This document shows, one piece after another, positions 25,201 to 37,899 of a stretch of DNA of 64,000 nucleotides (position 1 is its first letter; the number at the start of each line of letters is the position of its first letter). Source of the stretch: Sipunculus nudus (Eukaryota > Annelida > Sipuncula > Golfingiida > Sipunculidae); NCBI GenBank assembly GCA_026874595.1, contig CM049319.1:4926601-4990600 (forward strand). The letters run 5' to 3'. The position numbers and the translations under genes are program-made. Below the pieces are notes generated by a model. The model was not told the origin of the DNA. It did not search any database and saw only the letters and a list, made by a program, of their open reading frames with translations.

Positions 25201-28200
25201 AAGAAAAGATCAAGTAGTTTTGAGTTTAACGTCTTGACCGTTTCGTTTTTATTTGGCGTTGGTATGCGTTCTACTGAGAGCCAATAACATTGGGTCCATT
25301 TACCGGAAGAACCTGGACTGCCACCTTCCATGAACTTTAGATAGACTTTGCTTGATTCTGTTTGATTTTTTCCCTGGAATGATCTGATCAGCTACATCAG
25401 TTTAAATCAATTTCCGTAATTCTGAGTTTTACTTCAGAAATCGAAATATATAATGTAACACCAGCTAAAAATCATTGCTATTTTTTATTCATACGTTTTG
25501 GCCCTTGTAGAAATTAAAGGGGATTACTTAAAAATTTAGATCCTCATGCCTGCTAGTCCTCTGTAAGGCACAGTGAAAGGTTGAGTCAAGTCAACCCGTG
25601 TACTTCTATTAAGACAAGGACTTTTAAAATAGCATGCTGCGTTAAACAACAACGTTGGTGCAGATAGGTCGAGAGTTGTATACCGGGTACCAAGGACAAA
25701 CCAGATTCTTTTTTTTTAGATTTTTTTTTCTATTCATGAACTGGCACACGATATCGCTGTATATATTTCTCTCTCTCTGATGTTCAATAAACAATCAAAA
25801 ACTTGCAGACTTTTCGTTAAACATTTCTTCAGATAAGTGCAGATAAAAAACATGGCTTGGCCATATGATTTACATTTCAAACGATATTTGCAGGAGTGTT
25901 TGAATCTCACAGTTGATCGCACAAGATAGGAAGAGTAAATTAATGTTACACAGTGACGGTCTCATGGTAGAAAGATACTCTTGTATTTTTGTGGGATGAT
26001 TTTTTTTCAAATATAACTGTAATCTAGAGGTGTATTTTACAAAAATTCTCCAGTTTGTTTATATTTGGATCGTTAAATCGCCTTTAATAATTTTAACATG
26101 TTGGTGTCTTTAGGGCATTTCAGTCTGGCTTTTTTCAGAGGTATATGCGCAGGAGTGCCTACAGGCGTGTTAAAACAATTAGTCAGACAACAGCCCCGCC
26201 TAATTCTATCACATTTGACACATTGACACCCAAACCACCGCCAGACGGAAGAACCGTCGTCTAATATTATATATGTCACATGATATATACACTAGCATTA
26301 TTTTGCGTAAATATTTCACCACACATGGAACGCCGGGGGTGGTATAAGCTGATCCTATATAAACACCTCTGGCTCACTCTAAATCCCAGGTGATCCAACC
26401 TGATGCCGAGCGTCCTGAGGGAATTTACTAATATTACAGGAGAATGTGAACCCCAGCCCCGCACATGGCTTCGGGAGCCAAGCGTAACCTTGTACAGCTA
26501 AACCTTACATGGGCAGAATTATTTCCAGCCATCTTCAGTAAGGGTTCACTTTGGTACGACATCATTAGTTGTCCGACATTGAAGTCGAGTTTGGAAGTCG
26601 ATTTTTTTTTGTAAAGGGAAATTTCTCTTTCTACATGCGTCACGGTCACAACGAATATAAGGCCTGGTGAACTGTTAGCAAAATCCCGAAGATGTATATA
26701 ATTCTAGAGGTTCAACTGTATATAAACATATATAAAAAGAGATCTCGAAACTTACAAAATATTATCCAATACGGTGGGTCCGGCAAGGATTAACATTTAG
26801 CGCACCCAAAACGATTTAACTTAACATCGCATTACTTTGTAAAACCCTGTTTTCGGTTTTATGTAATTAAATTACGCGACTTTGTACTTTTTAAAATAAA
26901 GATTGTAATGCTGACTAAATTCACGAAGGGTCATGAATTCAAAAATTAACTGACTTGATGACGTCATCTCTTCAGCGATTAATATAACTAAACGATTCCT
27001 GCGAAATTGATTGGTTATTTCAATAATTACCGGTCAAGAGGACCAGCGTCAATGAAATATTGTCGGAGACTGACTGAAATTTGTTGGCGAATTCCGGTAC
27101 CACACAAATCTCTCCGCAAATATTTAGCAAAACCACGACCGCAACACAACCGTGAACGCATGCACGACTTGGTTGGCGTTTAGATGTGATTAACTTCAAA
27201 TCTGCCCCTACACTAGACCGCAAACGTGAAATGAAATGCTTCATTCGACAGAATTTCCATTGAGGTCTGTGAACAGGAATGTACCACTTATTTATGTCCC
27301 AGTGATTCAGTTACATCGGCATGATTAAATAACGACAAGAAGACTGTTGTAACGGTGTAAATAACGGTAAGTAATCACGTGCACTGTCATTCACGAATCA
27401 GAAGCAGAGGGGGAAAATAAAAACGAAAATGAAAGGACACGTCACCTGACCAAAGAACGGTGAAAATCCAACCGGTCTTAAAATATTTTTTAAAACAGTT
27501 TGCTCTATATAAAGGCGTCATTTTTACATTCAGGTTGATAACTTTTAATGTATATTTAAAAAATGTGTGAATTAAAAAAAAACAAAAGTTTAAGTGAACC
27601 ATTGCAAAGGAACAATAAGCATAATTTTTTGAAGAATTTCTAATGGAATTCACAAACATGAAAAAGACGTAAGTAGTATTTCAGTCCGGCCTTAAAAGAA
27701 CTTTTTTAATGTTCTTTATAAGACGGGCAAATAACAAGTTTGGTGACATTTGCCTCAGTGGAGTTTCAGTGCTATGCAATATGCCCCGTGTAGTAATTTA
27801 TAATCGCTGCGTCGTGTACAAACAGAAACGGACCACGAATATAAAAAGCATTGTTTTGGCATGCCAGTATAGACTTTCAAGCTCAGCGGCAAATCCGTCG
27901 CTCACTTAACTGACTCGGCAGGTTTTGGCGGGAGTTGTATGGGCTTCCCGCGGGTCTGTTGATGTTATGGCAGGTTTCTTATGAGAGGACATGTATGTCA
28001 GTGGGCCATTGGAGCATGAAAGTGCGCCCGGAGCAAGGTCACAGCAAAATCTGCCAGGCACGGGTCATATCCTTTGTTACAATGTTACAGTTTGGTATCC
28101 GAGGTGCATTGTAAAGACTGATAAGAAATGATGTACCGTGGCGTGAATGACGCTATCTTATATTGCTTCTGACATAAAGAGTAGCCATGTTAATGCTATA

Positions 28201-31200
28201 GCTATAACACCTATCAGAAAAATATATACACCAATTAATGTATATAAAATAACAATACTCTCGTTTAAAGTTAATATTTCTTAAATCTAAATTTTAAAAT
28301 ATAATCTGCAAATACCATTTATGACAATATGGCCCCTTATCACAATATTTTATATATAATTTAAACACTTTGGTAAAATAGTTAATATTTCCAATATGTT
28401 TTTTTAGATAGAATTTGTTGATTTTAATGTCTCTCTTATATATAGGTAATAATGCATTTTTATACAGAAGAAAACAATTAGAATAACTGGGCTTTCTATC
28501 GAAGTCTGTATCTAGGACAAAATATGCAAAGAAAAATCGCGCTTTTTGGCCAGTGAAAAGGAAAGACAATACACGTGTTTAGACAAGAATTTCCGGCGTA
28601 ACGGAAAATACATGCAAACATGTGTTGAAGCTCCTGATTTATAACAGCATGGCGGAAAGCACTTTCTGTTTTTATTCCTAAACATTTACTCCATCTTGGC
28701 CTAATTGTAACGATACGAGACTTATTTTATTTATTTTTTTTTGGCGACGACCACCAGTGGATAACCTTTCCTTGCAAAAAAAGAAAGAAAGAAAAAAAAA
28801 AAACAGCAAAAAAAAAAAAGTATTAAAAAAGGAGGAGGGATTCTAGCGCCCATCTCTATGAACAAAAAATGTGCACGATTTGAAAACGTATTAAAATTAT
28901 CCAACTTCTACTTAACCAAGGTCGCTTCTCCTTGCAAAGACTTTAATTGAAAACCGTTCATCACTTACAGAGACAACAAATAAAGAAAACGATTAAACAT
29001 GCAGACGGGGTTAACGTATATGTCTTTGTGGGGGGGAGGGGGGGGGATATTATAATTAAATGGGCTCTTTTAAAATATCATGATCGCCTTTAACACACAG
29101 ACAGTTATTCCGAAACAACAGTACCAAGTACATAACTTCCCCCACAGAAAAATATTTTATCATTTCGTCTGATAATTCAGTCCCATGGACCGGGAATAAA
29201 GAGAACTAAATTACAAATTTTCTTATTTATATAATAGATAAATTAGTGTTTATGGTTTATATTGTTTCAGACACGGCTGTTAATGTCACGCATTTCTTAT
29301 ATCACCCTATCACTACGCGTGACACTATAAACCTCAGTACATGCATACATCCAACCGCATGGTAGCACCTCACAATACACATACATCAGGGTATTACTTT
29401 CAAACATGATAAATCAACTGGCAAGTAGAATCACTGTAAGAATGCTAATGGACTAACAACACGAACTAGCACCGGTTCACGTTACGTGGCCGTACAATGA
29501 TGTCCCTAAACGGGATTCAGTCCAAATAACAAAAGGTTAAATATTCAACCTTCTGAAGATAGGTTTCACAAGGATGCATAGATGCTGATACATGAGCTCA
29601 AACTGCCGACATATATTCAGGGCGGTATGAGTTATAACACACACCTTGTCCTTGGCTCGTTGTATATGTTTACACAGTTGATAAGGGCACCCCACGCTAA
29701 GGTGCAGATTTAGCCGATCATTTACATTACAAAAAGCTAATCCCTCATTAATCATTTGAATTTTAGGTCTTAGTACATGGCTTTTACATGTATGACAGGA
29801 TAAAATTTCAAGCAAAAGGGAGTATTATGTATAAACAATAGTCCAAACAAGTTTCAGTCGGAGCGCTTCAAAACGCTTCTCCTTTGTAGGGCATTTGTAA
29901 TACAAATTCCATTTGGCATTGTTTGTCACTCGAGAATTAAGTTGAAAAAAAGAACGACATTCAGTAACTAGAGGCACAAAGTTTTGGTTGTCATCTACAA
30001 GCAACATATCAATAAGATTGTTTCTTCCCCTTCCATGCATAATTCTGGGATGCTTTACCCTAGGATTGGAGCTGATTTTTTATTTGGTGACATGACATAA
30101 TTATAATCGATAAACACATGTTCAAATGTAAATGTGAGAAGAACAAATAAATGATTTTGTATTTTCTAATTATGTGCTTAATATAACGAATAGAAAGCCT
30201 GAAAGACATAAAAGAAAATCTATGAATTTTGATTTATTTCGATTATAAATACATTTACTATATGTTTTAGGTATCGTTTTTACCGAGGGAGAGGTGTGGA
30301 AAGAACATCGCCGATTCACGCTCTCGTGCCTGCGAGACTTCGGGATGGGAAGAGTGAGTTTGGAGGAGAAGATCCGAGAGGAATCCTTCTACCTGATGAA
30401 CGAATTAATACAACTCGACAAACGACCCTTCGATGTCGTAGATTTAATACCCAAGTCCGTCTCCAATATTATTTGTTCCATTATTTACGGCCACAGATTC
30501 GAATACGACGATCCCATCTTCCACGCCAACGTGACGTCACTACAGGAGAGTATCAGGAACCAGAAACTGACCGGTTTGATCCAGTTCTTGCCTTTTTTAG
30601 AATTCCTACCCAAGGTCCTGCCGCGGTACAAGATGCTTGCAAAGAATGTGAGGCAGAGAGAATCTTATGCGCAGCTCCAACTTGACCTTCACGCCAAGAC
30701 CCTTGATCCCGACCATCCACGTGACTTCATCGACGTGTATCTGATCCGCCTGAAACAGATGCGTGAAAGAGGAGAGGCTTCAACATTCGATGGTAAAAAT
30801 AAAATTATAATTTACTTTACCAATACTAGAAGGAATACTATCAGGAATCACAAGCTAATTTTGACTTAATTTTGAATGTTTAAACATTGGTTAGCTGATT
30901 TTTATTTATAAAACTTTATATAAAACGCAGTATATTAAATAGAATATAAAAAAAGAACTCTGACAAACGTCCAAATACACTTCCATGCGTAAATCTCTCA
31001 CTTAAAGTCAAAACGACCGATAAAAATTTCCTTCTAGGTTCGACACTTGGGGCTGGGGCTTTGTTTTTTATTTAAATACCTTTTCCGGAAACAACTCCTT
31101 ATGAAGTAAACATAAAAGGTATTAAAATTAGATCAAGAATATTCTTACAATTATTCCAGATAAAAGCGTTTGTCTAAAAGGTATAGCTATACATATATAA

Positions 31201-33726
31201 ACTTCAAGTGAATCTAAAAGAAAATGTGTTCTCCGTATTTTTACAGAACGCCAGCTGTGCCGGACAATTCAAGACCTGTTCATCGCCGGAAGTGAGACCG
31301 TCACGACGACGTTAAAGTGGGCCTACCTGTTCTTTGCCTTGTACCCGGATGTACAAGAGCGCGTGCAAAAAGAGATCGACACGGTGTGTGAGGGTCGAAT
31401 GCCGTGCATGAAGGACAAATCAAACATGCCGTACACCGAGGCCACGTTTATGGAATGCCAGCGGCTTGGAAACATCGCATTGTTCAGTGTCCCCAGGGCG
31501 GTGACGCAAGACACGACAGTCAACGGTTACCATATTCCCAAAGGTACATGGGTGTTTGTCAACAGATGGGGCACACACGTCAATACCAAATACTGGGCAA
31601 ACCCTAAGAAGTTCGATCCTACCCGGTTCCTTGACAGCAACGGAAAAGTCATCCGGCCGGAGGGGTTCATTCCATTTGGAATGGGTGAGTATTTGATGGT
31701 TTTGGAAATGCTATTAAAGCAGTACATGCGTCCAACGTCTCCTTTATTCGACAAATAGAATATATTAGAATGTTATTATTGGTTTACTCTATTTCATATC
31801 TCATCAACTGTTCATAAAATGAAGGTTCTACTGTTATATATGAACATTTTGTGTGACAAACTAAATGCGCGCGCACTTTTCAGATCTCGGTGGGTTTTTC
31901 ATGACAGTTCATATATAAGGTTTTCGTTTCCACATGTCCCTTTAAAAGAACTTCTTCCTTTTTTACTTTTCGTTTAAGTTTTGTTTATTAATCAAATGTT
32001 AACTCCGAAGGAGGTGGGAAAGACTAAATGACAGGCACGTTCGTGGGCATGTTTGTTCATTTAGATGGCCGAGTGCCAGTAGATAAGAAAATCCCAAGGG
32101 GATGACGTCATAGCCAACTGTCACTGGATGGTGGCTCGGCGCGTTTGTATTACCTAGACTGATAAAACGACACTGTTTAAGGAGCTAACAAGTTCTCAAG
32201 AACCAAAAAACCGAAAGTCAAGTGATGAGCAGAGTCGCATCTGTCCGTCTGTACTGTGAGCTGAGGAATGACCCTGTCAACGCCATGTAAAATAAGGAAT
32301 GCTGTTACTATTCTTGGCCAAAGACACGTTGTTGACTCTACGCCCTTGGATATGTGCCCCACCCTAAGTATACCAGGTTACTTTCAGAGAACTTCTTTAC
32401 TAAGGGACCCGAAAAAATCTCAATTTTGTCTCCATTTCTCAATCTAAAAAATACTTTTTTTCCGGAGGGTAAAGGTCTGTGGTCTATGATTAATATTAAC
32501 AACTTTAAACGTCTTATGTTCGATGTTAACAAATTTAAACGTCTTATGTTCGATGTTGACAACTTTGAACGTCTCAAGTTATAGATATTTACAACTTGTA
32601 ACGCTATATGTTTAATGTTGATAACCCCTTTCTTATTCATAGACTCGTTCTCAAGGATTTTAACTTTTATTTTAATTCTAAGGATTTAAGTCCGTTTTCT
32701 GTTTTATCTTTCTGTCCACACCCTTCCTTTCTGTGCCGCATTCGTTTCTTTTCGAAATTCGAAATTTTTTGTTTTTGTTTATTTAATGACAGGTCCGTTT
32801 CTTTACTCTTTCGTATTCATTTTTAAAAATATTCTTTTTTTATTTCAAAGGATAGATCCATGGCAGCTCTCTGTATACTCATCTCTATACTCTCTGTATA
32901 CTCGAAACAGTGAGAACATATACAAGGAAAAGACCGTAATATTTACATCCGTGGCTATGCCTAATGAAATCAAAGACTGCAAATAAATCGTTTAACTTAT
33001 TTAGTCCTCACTGGGGGCGTGTTGTGTAATGCTTGAAATGTTAGCAAACATTTTAAACACAAAATAAATGCACTCAAGTGACCCGATCAATTTTACAAAA
33101 ATTCTCATGTACCTCAACCTTAACTCCTATAAAATCTGTATGAAATCTTACATCATTCTCAATTATAATTTCCCAAGAGTTTTCCTTTTTTATTTTAATT
33201 CTACGGGTATCCGTCCTCTCGGTTTGCTTCGATAAAGAAATAGCTTAATTGCCTGTTTCATTGTAAAAATATATACAAGACAGCACACCCAATATAATCT
33301 GTGAAGTCAGCATGAACCCCATGTGCCAGCATAACTTTACAGACACAACTGTTATGCGTGGGAGTACGAGTATGTGCTATCTCACTTCCAGATACCAGAC
33401 ATAGCATTGCTAAAGGAGACGGACTTTCCAGATAAGTTCACGCTGATAAGTAGTTTAGTACAGCGAAAATTATGTGTCTTTGGTGGGAACGGAGACATTT
33501 ATTTGAGTTTCTTGCCTCCACCTGTTTTGGTAATGACTAGTTTTTATTGTTTATATTCTGGAAGTAAGGTTTCACCAGGTCGATCATTAAACTGCAAAAC
33601 AGGAAAATAGATTTTTTTAAAGATCTTAACTTCATAAAAACTTTGAATTCATAAAAAAAAGAGTAAAAGGTTTTCGTTTAAAATTGTCATATTGAAAAAT
33701 GATCCTTTAAATTTATTATTATTATA

Positions 33727-33758
<32 letters not shown>

Positions 33759-34239
33759 ACAGGAGCATAATTTGAATCCTTACTACAAAGAGCTGAATTA
33801 ATGGTAGTTACATGGGATTTACTTATAAAATGCGGGATTATATTATGAAAAGCACACATGTTACAGATTTTCTTTTCAATATTTCGTTTCGTCATATTTT
33901 ATTGCAATAGTAAATGCTTACAGAATTTGTATGTAAAAATGGCAAACACTCTTGTTTGATCTGATTCCAGCAGGTACATGTTTACATGTTTACATTTATT
34001 TAACCTACATATTTTAATAACATCAACCTTTCATAGAAATGCTTTTCATTTCAGGACCAAGAAGTTGCCTTGGAGAGTCTTTGGCAAAAATGGAGCTGTT
34101 TTTGTTCCTCACCTGTTTGCTACAACGCTTCTCACTGCGTCTTCCAGAAGGCAGTTCAGCTCCTAGCCTGGAGCCCCAGGTTGGGATTAACCTAAGTCCG
34201 CAGTCTTACAAGGTGTGTGCCATCCCGCGAAATCTGTAG
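21959..34239 (+). CDS. Cytochrome P450, CYP2-clan, complete gene in four exons
   Basis: Joining 21959-22298, 30271-30792, 31247-31684 and 34055-34239 gives 1485 bases: 494 residues plus stop, normal for a microsomal P450. P450s use NADPH-derived electrons and O2 to oxidise lipophilic substrates at a haem on the ER membrane. In order the protein shows a hydrophobic N-terminal anchor (about residues 9-25), the proline hinge LPPGP, the C-helix WKEHRR, the I-helix oxygen-activation motif AGSETVTTT, the K-helix ECQR (ExxR), FDPTRF, and the haem loop FGMGPRSCLGE with its cysteine ligand. No catalytic residue is missing and no frame is broken. All three introns are phase 1 with GT-AG ends. The look is CYP2-clan (CYP2U/2J/CYP1-like); subfamily and substrate cannot be set by eye. 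Confidence 0.95.
22299..30270 (+). other. P450 intron 1, about 8 kb
   Basis: Spans gtatgc to tatgttttag. It is AT-rich with no nested exon that I could support. It contains perfect TGACGTCA palindromes at 23275-23282 and 26959-26966. At 29537-30040 on the minus strand two frames of 71 and 92 residues are in the same phase and separated by a single stop. They match no family I recognise and are probably noncoding or an old repeat. Confidence 0.8.
30271..30792 (+). CDS. P450 exon 2: helices B' to H
   Basis: The acceptor is atgttttag|gt. The first two bases complete Gly, then the sequence continues IVFTEGEVWKEHRRF, containing the C-helix Trp and Arg that contact haem propionate in this clan. 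The exon runs through HPRDFIDVYL to STFD. The donor is gatg|gtaaaa, phase 1. A TGACGTCA palindrome occurs inside the coding sequence near 30533. Confidence 0.93.
31247..31684 (+). CDS. P450 exon 3: I-helix to haem loop
   Basis: The acceptor is tttttacag|aa and the donor is atgg|gtgagt, both strong. It encodes DLFIAGSETVTTTLKW (I-helix with acid/Thr pair), the ExxR of the K-helix in FMECQR, the beta-sheet segment PKGTWVF, FDPTRF, and the start of the haem-binding loop, ending inside the Gly codon after FGM. Confidence 0.94.
31685..34054 (+). other. P450 intron 3 with small repeats
   Basis: Spans gtgagt to catttcag. It holds a short tandem repeat of 30-bp units (aactttaaacgtcttatgtt) at 32498-32581, an (AAT)n tract at 33711-33756 and TGACGTCA at 32103-32110. 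No exon was seen inside. Confidence 0.8.
34055..34239 (+). CDS. P450 exon 4: cysteine ligand loop and C-terminus
   Basis: The acceptor is catttcag|ga. The split Gly codon is completed and followed by PRSCLGESLAKMELFLF, which supplies the axial Cys of the haem and the L-helix. The frame ends CAIPRNL and TAG at 34237-34239, a usual P450 tail length. Confidence 0.94.
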
Positions 34240-34730
34240 CAGACGACATGTAACTGAGCATGCACGTGACGCGTGTCACGTGACCTCGCTAACGATTCCG
34301 CGCAGCACGGACTTCAAATGGCAGCTTTCCCGTGTGATAGGACAGTTCGGGTTTTCTACGAAGTTAAAAAGCAGCCAATGACGTCGCATTTTGTTACGGG
34401 CCAGTGCTTTTCCGCATTGACCGGTTGTGCCTAGCGGTTAACCGTTTATTTCAGTTTACTATACATATGTATTTATAAAATTTATGAGATGATATTTTAT
34501 ATGAAGAAACTGAACTCTATTCATTTCATAATATATAAGTTATATATTTATATTTATGTTGACTTTTAATGTTGTAAATGAACTTGTTCCCAGTATTATG
34601 TACAATGTAAATATAACTTGTTGCTTTCAGGCGTAGCTGTATTATTGTTTGACATCCTACATTTTGCATTAGAAAATATTTATGAGTTGTGATGTACATG
34701 TAAATAAAGAGTATCAAGATAAACTATATT
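34240..34730 (+). promoter_or_regulatory. P450 3'UTR with hairpin and poly(A) signal
   Basis: At 34263-34282 lies CACGTGAC-GCGT-GTCACGTG, a perfect 8-bp stem with a four-base loop and an E-box in each arm. AATAAA at 34703-34708 is the likely poly(A) signal, giving a 3'UTR of about 490 bases. Other AATAAA words lie further on, so transcript ends may vary. Confidence 0.55.
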
Positions 34731-34905
34731 TTTATAGGCAGATGTAACATTACGACATAACAAAAGGACACATATAACATAAGAATAAAATTATACAAAT
34801 GATACACAGAAACATATGTATAAAAAATATTTGTACTGATACAGATTAACAAAGATCATTGCATGTGCTGTTTATATGGTATATTTACTCATAATTAGAA
34901 AATGG

Positions 34906-35252
34906 TAAGGCAAAAAAAAAGATATGGTTCTCAGGCACCGCCCGCGTCAATTCTAAACCCCCGCATCAAAAAATTTTATTTTGATTTTCAATAGAAACTT
35001 ACCAATTTTTAGCTTTAGCCGCTCGGACATTTCATTCAAGAAGATGAAACAATACAATTTTGATAAAATATCCTTTGTTATATAGTGCTTTTACTTGTTT
35101 AGCAAAATAAATCTGTTATTATTATGCTTTTCCCTTATCGTTTGACATTTTTATCGAAACATACAATATAAAAATAAAAATAAAAAAACCGCTCGCCCGC
35201 ATTGACTAATGAAAAAAAGTGCCTGAGAACCAAACCTTATTTTTTTGCCTTA
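34906..35252. mobile_element. MITE with about 31-bp inverted ends flanked by TA
   Basis: Left end aggcaaaaaaaaagatatgg then ttctcaggcac (from 34908). The right end, read on the minus strand from 35250, gives aggcaaaaaaataaggtttgg then ttctcaggcac. Both sides carry TA (34906-34907 and 35251-35252), the target of Tc1/mariner-type transposases. Inner blocks cccgcgtcaa and cccgcattgac extend the symmetry. About 343 bases with no coding capacity; the transposase source is unknown. Confidence 0.8.
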
Positions 35253-36480
35253 GTATTCCCATGGGCCCGAGTCGACAAGCATTGGATTAATTGCGTTTTA
35301 CGATGTATAGTTATATAATACTCATAAAAATACAGTCACAAACATACCAGCCATATATACGGGAGACGTTTCACACAGGGCATGCATTGTATCAAATATA
35401 TCTTTCCCTTATGTTAAATATTTTTTAATGTACAGTTAAGAACAAAGTTTTATATGCTTTCACCATAGGTTATACATTATACATGTACATATTTATTTTT
35501 TTCAGCACAAATGTTGAATAGCACAGATTACCTCATTTTGTACATAATCAGTTATATTATGCCGCGGTGTATATGCCTGAAAAGTGCTGCCTTACTTTTG
35601 TTGGCCTTTATATAGTTAATTAAGCTTGTGCAATAATGCGGCGTTTTAATGTTCAGTGTATGATTAGTAAATTAAGCTTGTGCAATAAAGGGCCATTGCC
35701 GACCCAGCATGCAGCGCAGTTTTGTACAGACTTTGTATAGACATACTCTAGAAGGGAGACGTTATTAAATTAATTTGCAGGTTTACTGAGGGATCCCTTT
35801 GGTGCGTTTTGGTGACTGGAATGGTTCATATATACATGGCTTTTGCCGAAATGGTGGTCGTGCTCTTAACTTCCGAGGCAGCAGATACTTTATCATGTAT
35901 ATATACCATTAATATATGTATAAATAAATATCAAAGATCTGACAGTCTGGATTTTATTACTTTAATACGCGGGTCCGTGTGTGTTATGCTAATAAATTAG
36001 TGGACTAAATTTCATCCCCGTCTGGACTTCATATGTTTCCTCAAGCACGACATTCAGCTTATTGTGAAAAACCTTTACATAAAGACGCTTCATTTTTCTT
36101 CTGTGCTCAATATTCTGGGCAGAGCCGGGGGGGGAGGGGGTATGTAACCGTGAGACGGAGCTTGTCCTATTCGCAAGTTGAGTTGGGGTTACCCATTCTT
36201 GGGAGCCGGAGTATGTGTCCCGGGGTGATTTTCCTGGGTTAACAAAAATTCATCCAATCAATGTTAGCTGCTATGGAGGGGTATCTTATTTAATGAATAA
36301 GTTGCGGGTGGGGGAACCCATGTGTGTAAGAGAGGGGCCTGCATGGTGACCTCACGGCCAGGCTGGTATTAAAGTATATGTTAATATGGTTAGATGTTGT
36401 ATTATATACGAATAGAAAGTAGCTGGGTGGTACTTTAAACATCTACAAAGATTCTGTACCGAGTACATTTGATTTCATTA
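35253..36480. other. Gene-free AT-rich DNA
   Basis: 'attaagcttgtgcaata' is repeated at about 35619 and 35672. A G-rich run occurs at about 36125-36140. No exon could be supported. Confidence 0.5.
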
Positions 36481-36483
36481 TTG

Positions 36484-37558
36484 TATCCCGAGACAAAGTC
36501 GGGATACTATATGGTTTCATGACGGCCCGCCGCCGCCACAGAAAAATTTTGTTAGTGAGATAACTTAAAAAAATAGTTCATGGATCTTAATCAAACTATC
36601 ACTGTATATAGTTATATAGGTAAGAGGACGAAGCCTTTTTAAAAAGGGTTCATGACCCTTGCTAGGAGAGTGCCCCAACCCTGAATAGGTCCAGTTTTGC
36701 TGAAAATCACACAAATTCTCAAATATATCAAGAAAGCTTGCATGAATTGGTCCAAAAAATCAAGGTGATCGAAGATCTTGGACAGCCTTGTGAAGTTCCT
36801 GAAACTGGTGGCGCCACCTACAATCCTTTTCTTGTTTCCGCGCCTTTTAATGCCCCTATAATTGCCCCATGACAGTACCGTGAGCATTATAAGTAAAAAA
36901 CTAATGGACACATTTCTTTCATATTATGAACATGTATAGAGAGATAGGTTGTGGTATGAGGTCTATTTAATTTTGGATCATGACTTTTACCATGGGAGTG
37001 GCCTTGACCTTGAATATTTCCATATTTGGTGAAAATCAGACATTTCTTATTATATCTCCAATTTGATAGCCAAATCGATTAAACTTTACTTATGTATGGC
37101 CCACTACTAAAGTAATAACCCTATAGGTTCTAGGGTCAAGGTCACATGACTCACATCTTTAAAGATATTGTGTATGCATTTTAAGCCAAAATTTTCATCT
37201 CAGATCTTCTATCTTGAACATATAGCTCACCTGCCAATAGTGGATGGTCCATATCGATTTTGGGGTCAAAAGGTCTAGGCCGCAGTAGCCATTTGGCATA
37301 AAATAAGTTTCCGGATGGTAAATCCAGCTTTTATTGATATTTGAATTTCAAACATGAATTATATGTCCCATTAAAAAAGCATGACCCAAAGTAATTTTGG
37401 GGTCACGAGGTCAAAGGTCAAGGTCACAGGAATTCTCAGACTTTTCATCTTGCACATATAGCTCACCTGCCAATAGAGCCATCTGTCCAAAAGAATTGTT
37501 TCGGATGATAATTCCAGCGTGGATTGATATATGGATTTCAAACTTGACTTATATAAAG
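36484..37558 (+). repeat. Interspersed repeat with hairpin start and DR1 motifs
   Basis: Starts with TATCCCGA-gacaaag-TCGGGATA, an 8-bp hairpin. It holds GGTGGCGCCACC at 36807-36818 and a run of AGGTCA half-sites at 37408-37426 (one-base spacing, then zero). Words such as gatagccaaat, gttctagggtcaaggtcac and ttccggatg(g/a)taa recur within the block and in the copy at 39.6 kb. Confidence 0.75.
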
Positions 37559-37838
37559 GTAAAAAAGGTACGGGATTTATAGTCTTCTATTACCGCTGTA
37601 GTCCCAGTCTCAGCCGACTTTTAACACTTTGCCTTCCTGGTCTTTCGGGCCTGTTCATTTTTGTTTCTTTTCTCGGCTTCCTTGGGAGCAGACAACCTAA
37701 GTTGCCATATCAGGCGCTAGAAGGTTATTCGTTCTACATTTGCCTGCCATCGCTAAGAAGGCGATCTGAACGGGACGCGAACCCACAACCCTTCGGTCAC
37801 AGGCACCGCAACTTAACCATTACGCCACCACGCTCCAC
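37558..37838 (-). mobile_element. tRNA-derived SINE
   Basis: Reading the minus strand from 37838, the head contains TGGCGTAATGG (37817-37827), a good RNA polymerase III A box, and GGTTCGCGTCC (37773-37783), a near-consensus B box. The two are 44 bases apart, as in a tRNA. A non-tRNA body of about 220 bases follows and ends in cgtaccttttttac. Reverse frames of 93-143 residues across it and its copy translate the same repeat and are not proteins. It is most likely a member of a dispersed SINE family. Confidence 0.75.
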
Positions 37839-37843
37839 TTATA

Positions 37844-37850
<7 letters not shown>

Positions 37851-37897
<47 letters not shown>
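37851..37897. repeat. (TA)n microsatellite
   Basis: About 23 TA units adjoining the 5' side of the SINE head; similar tracts follow at 41.65, 43.26, 45.09 and 45.61 kb. Confidence 0.97.
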
Positions 37898-37899
<2 letters not shown>

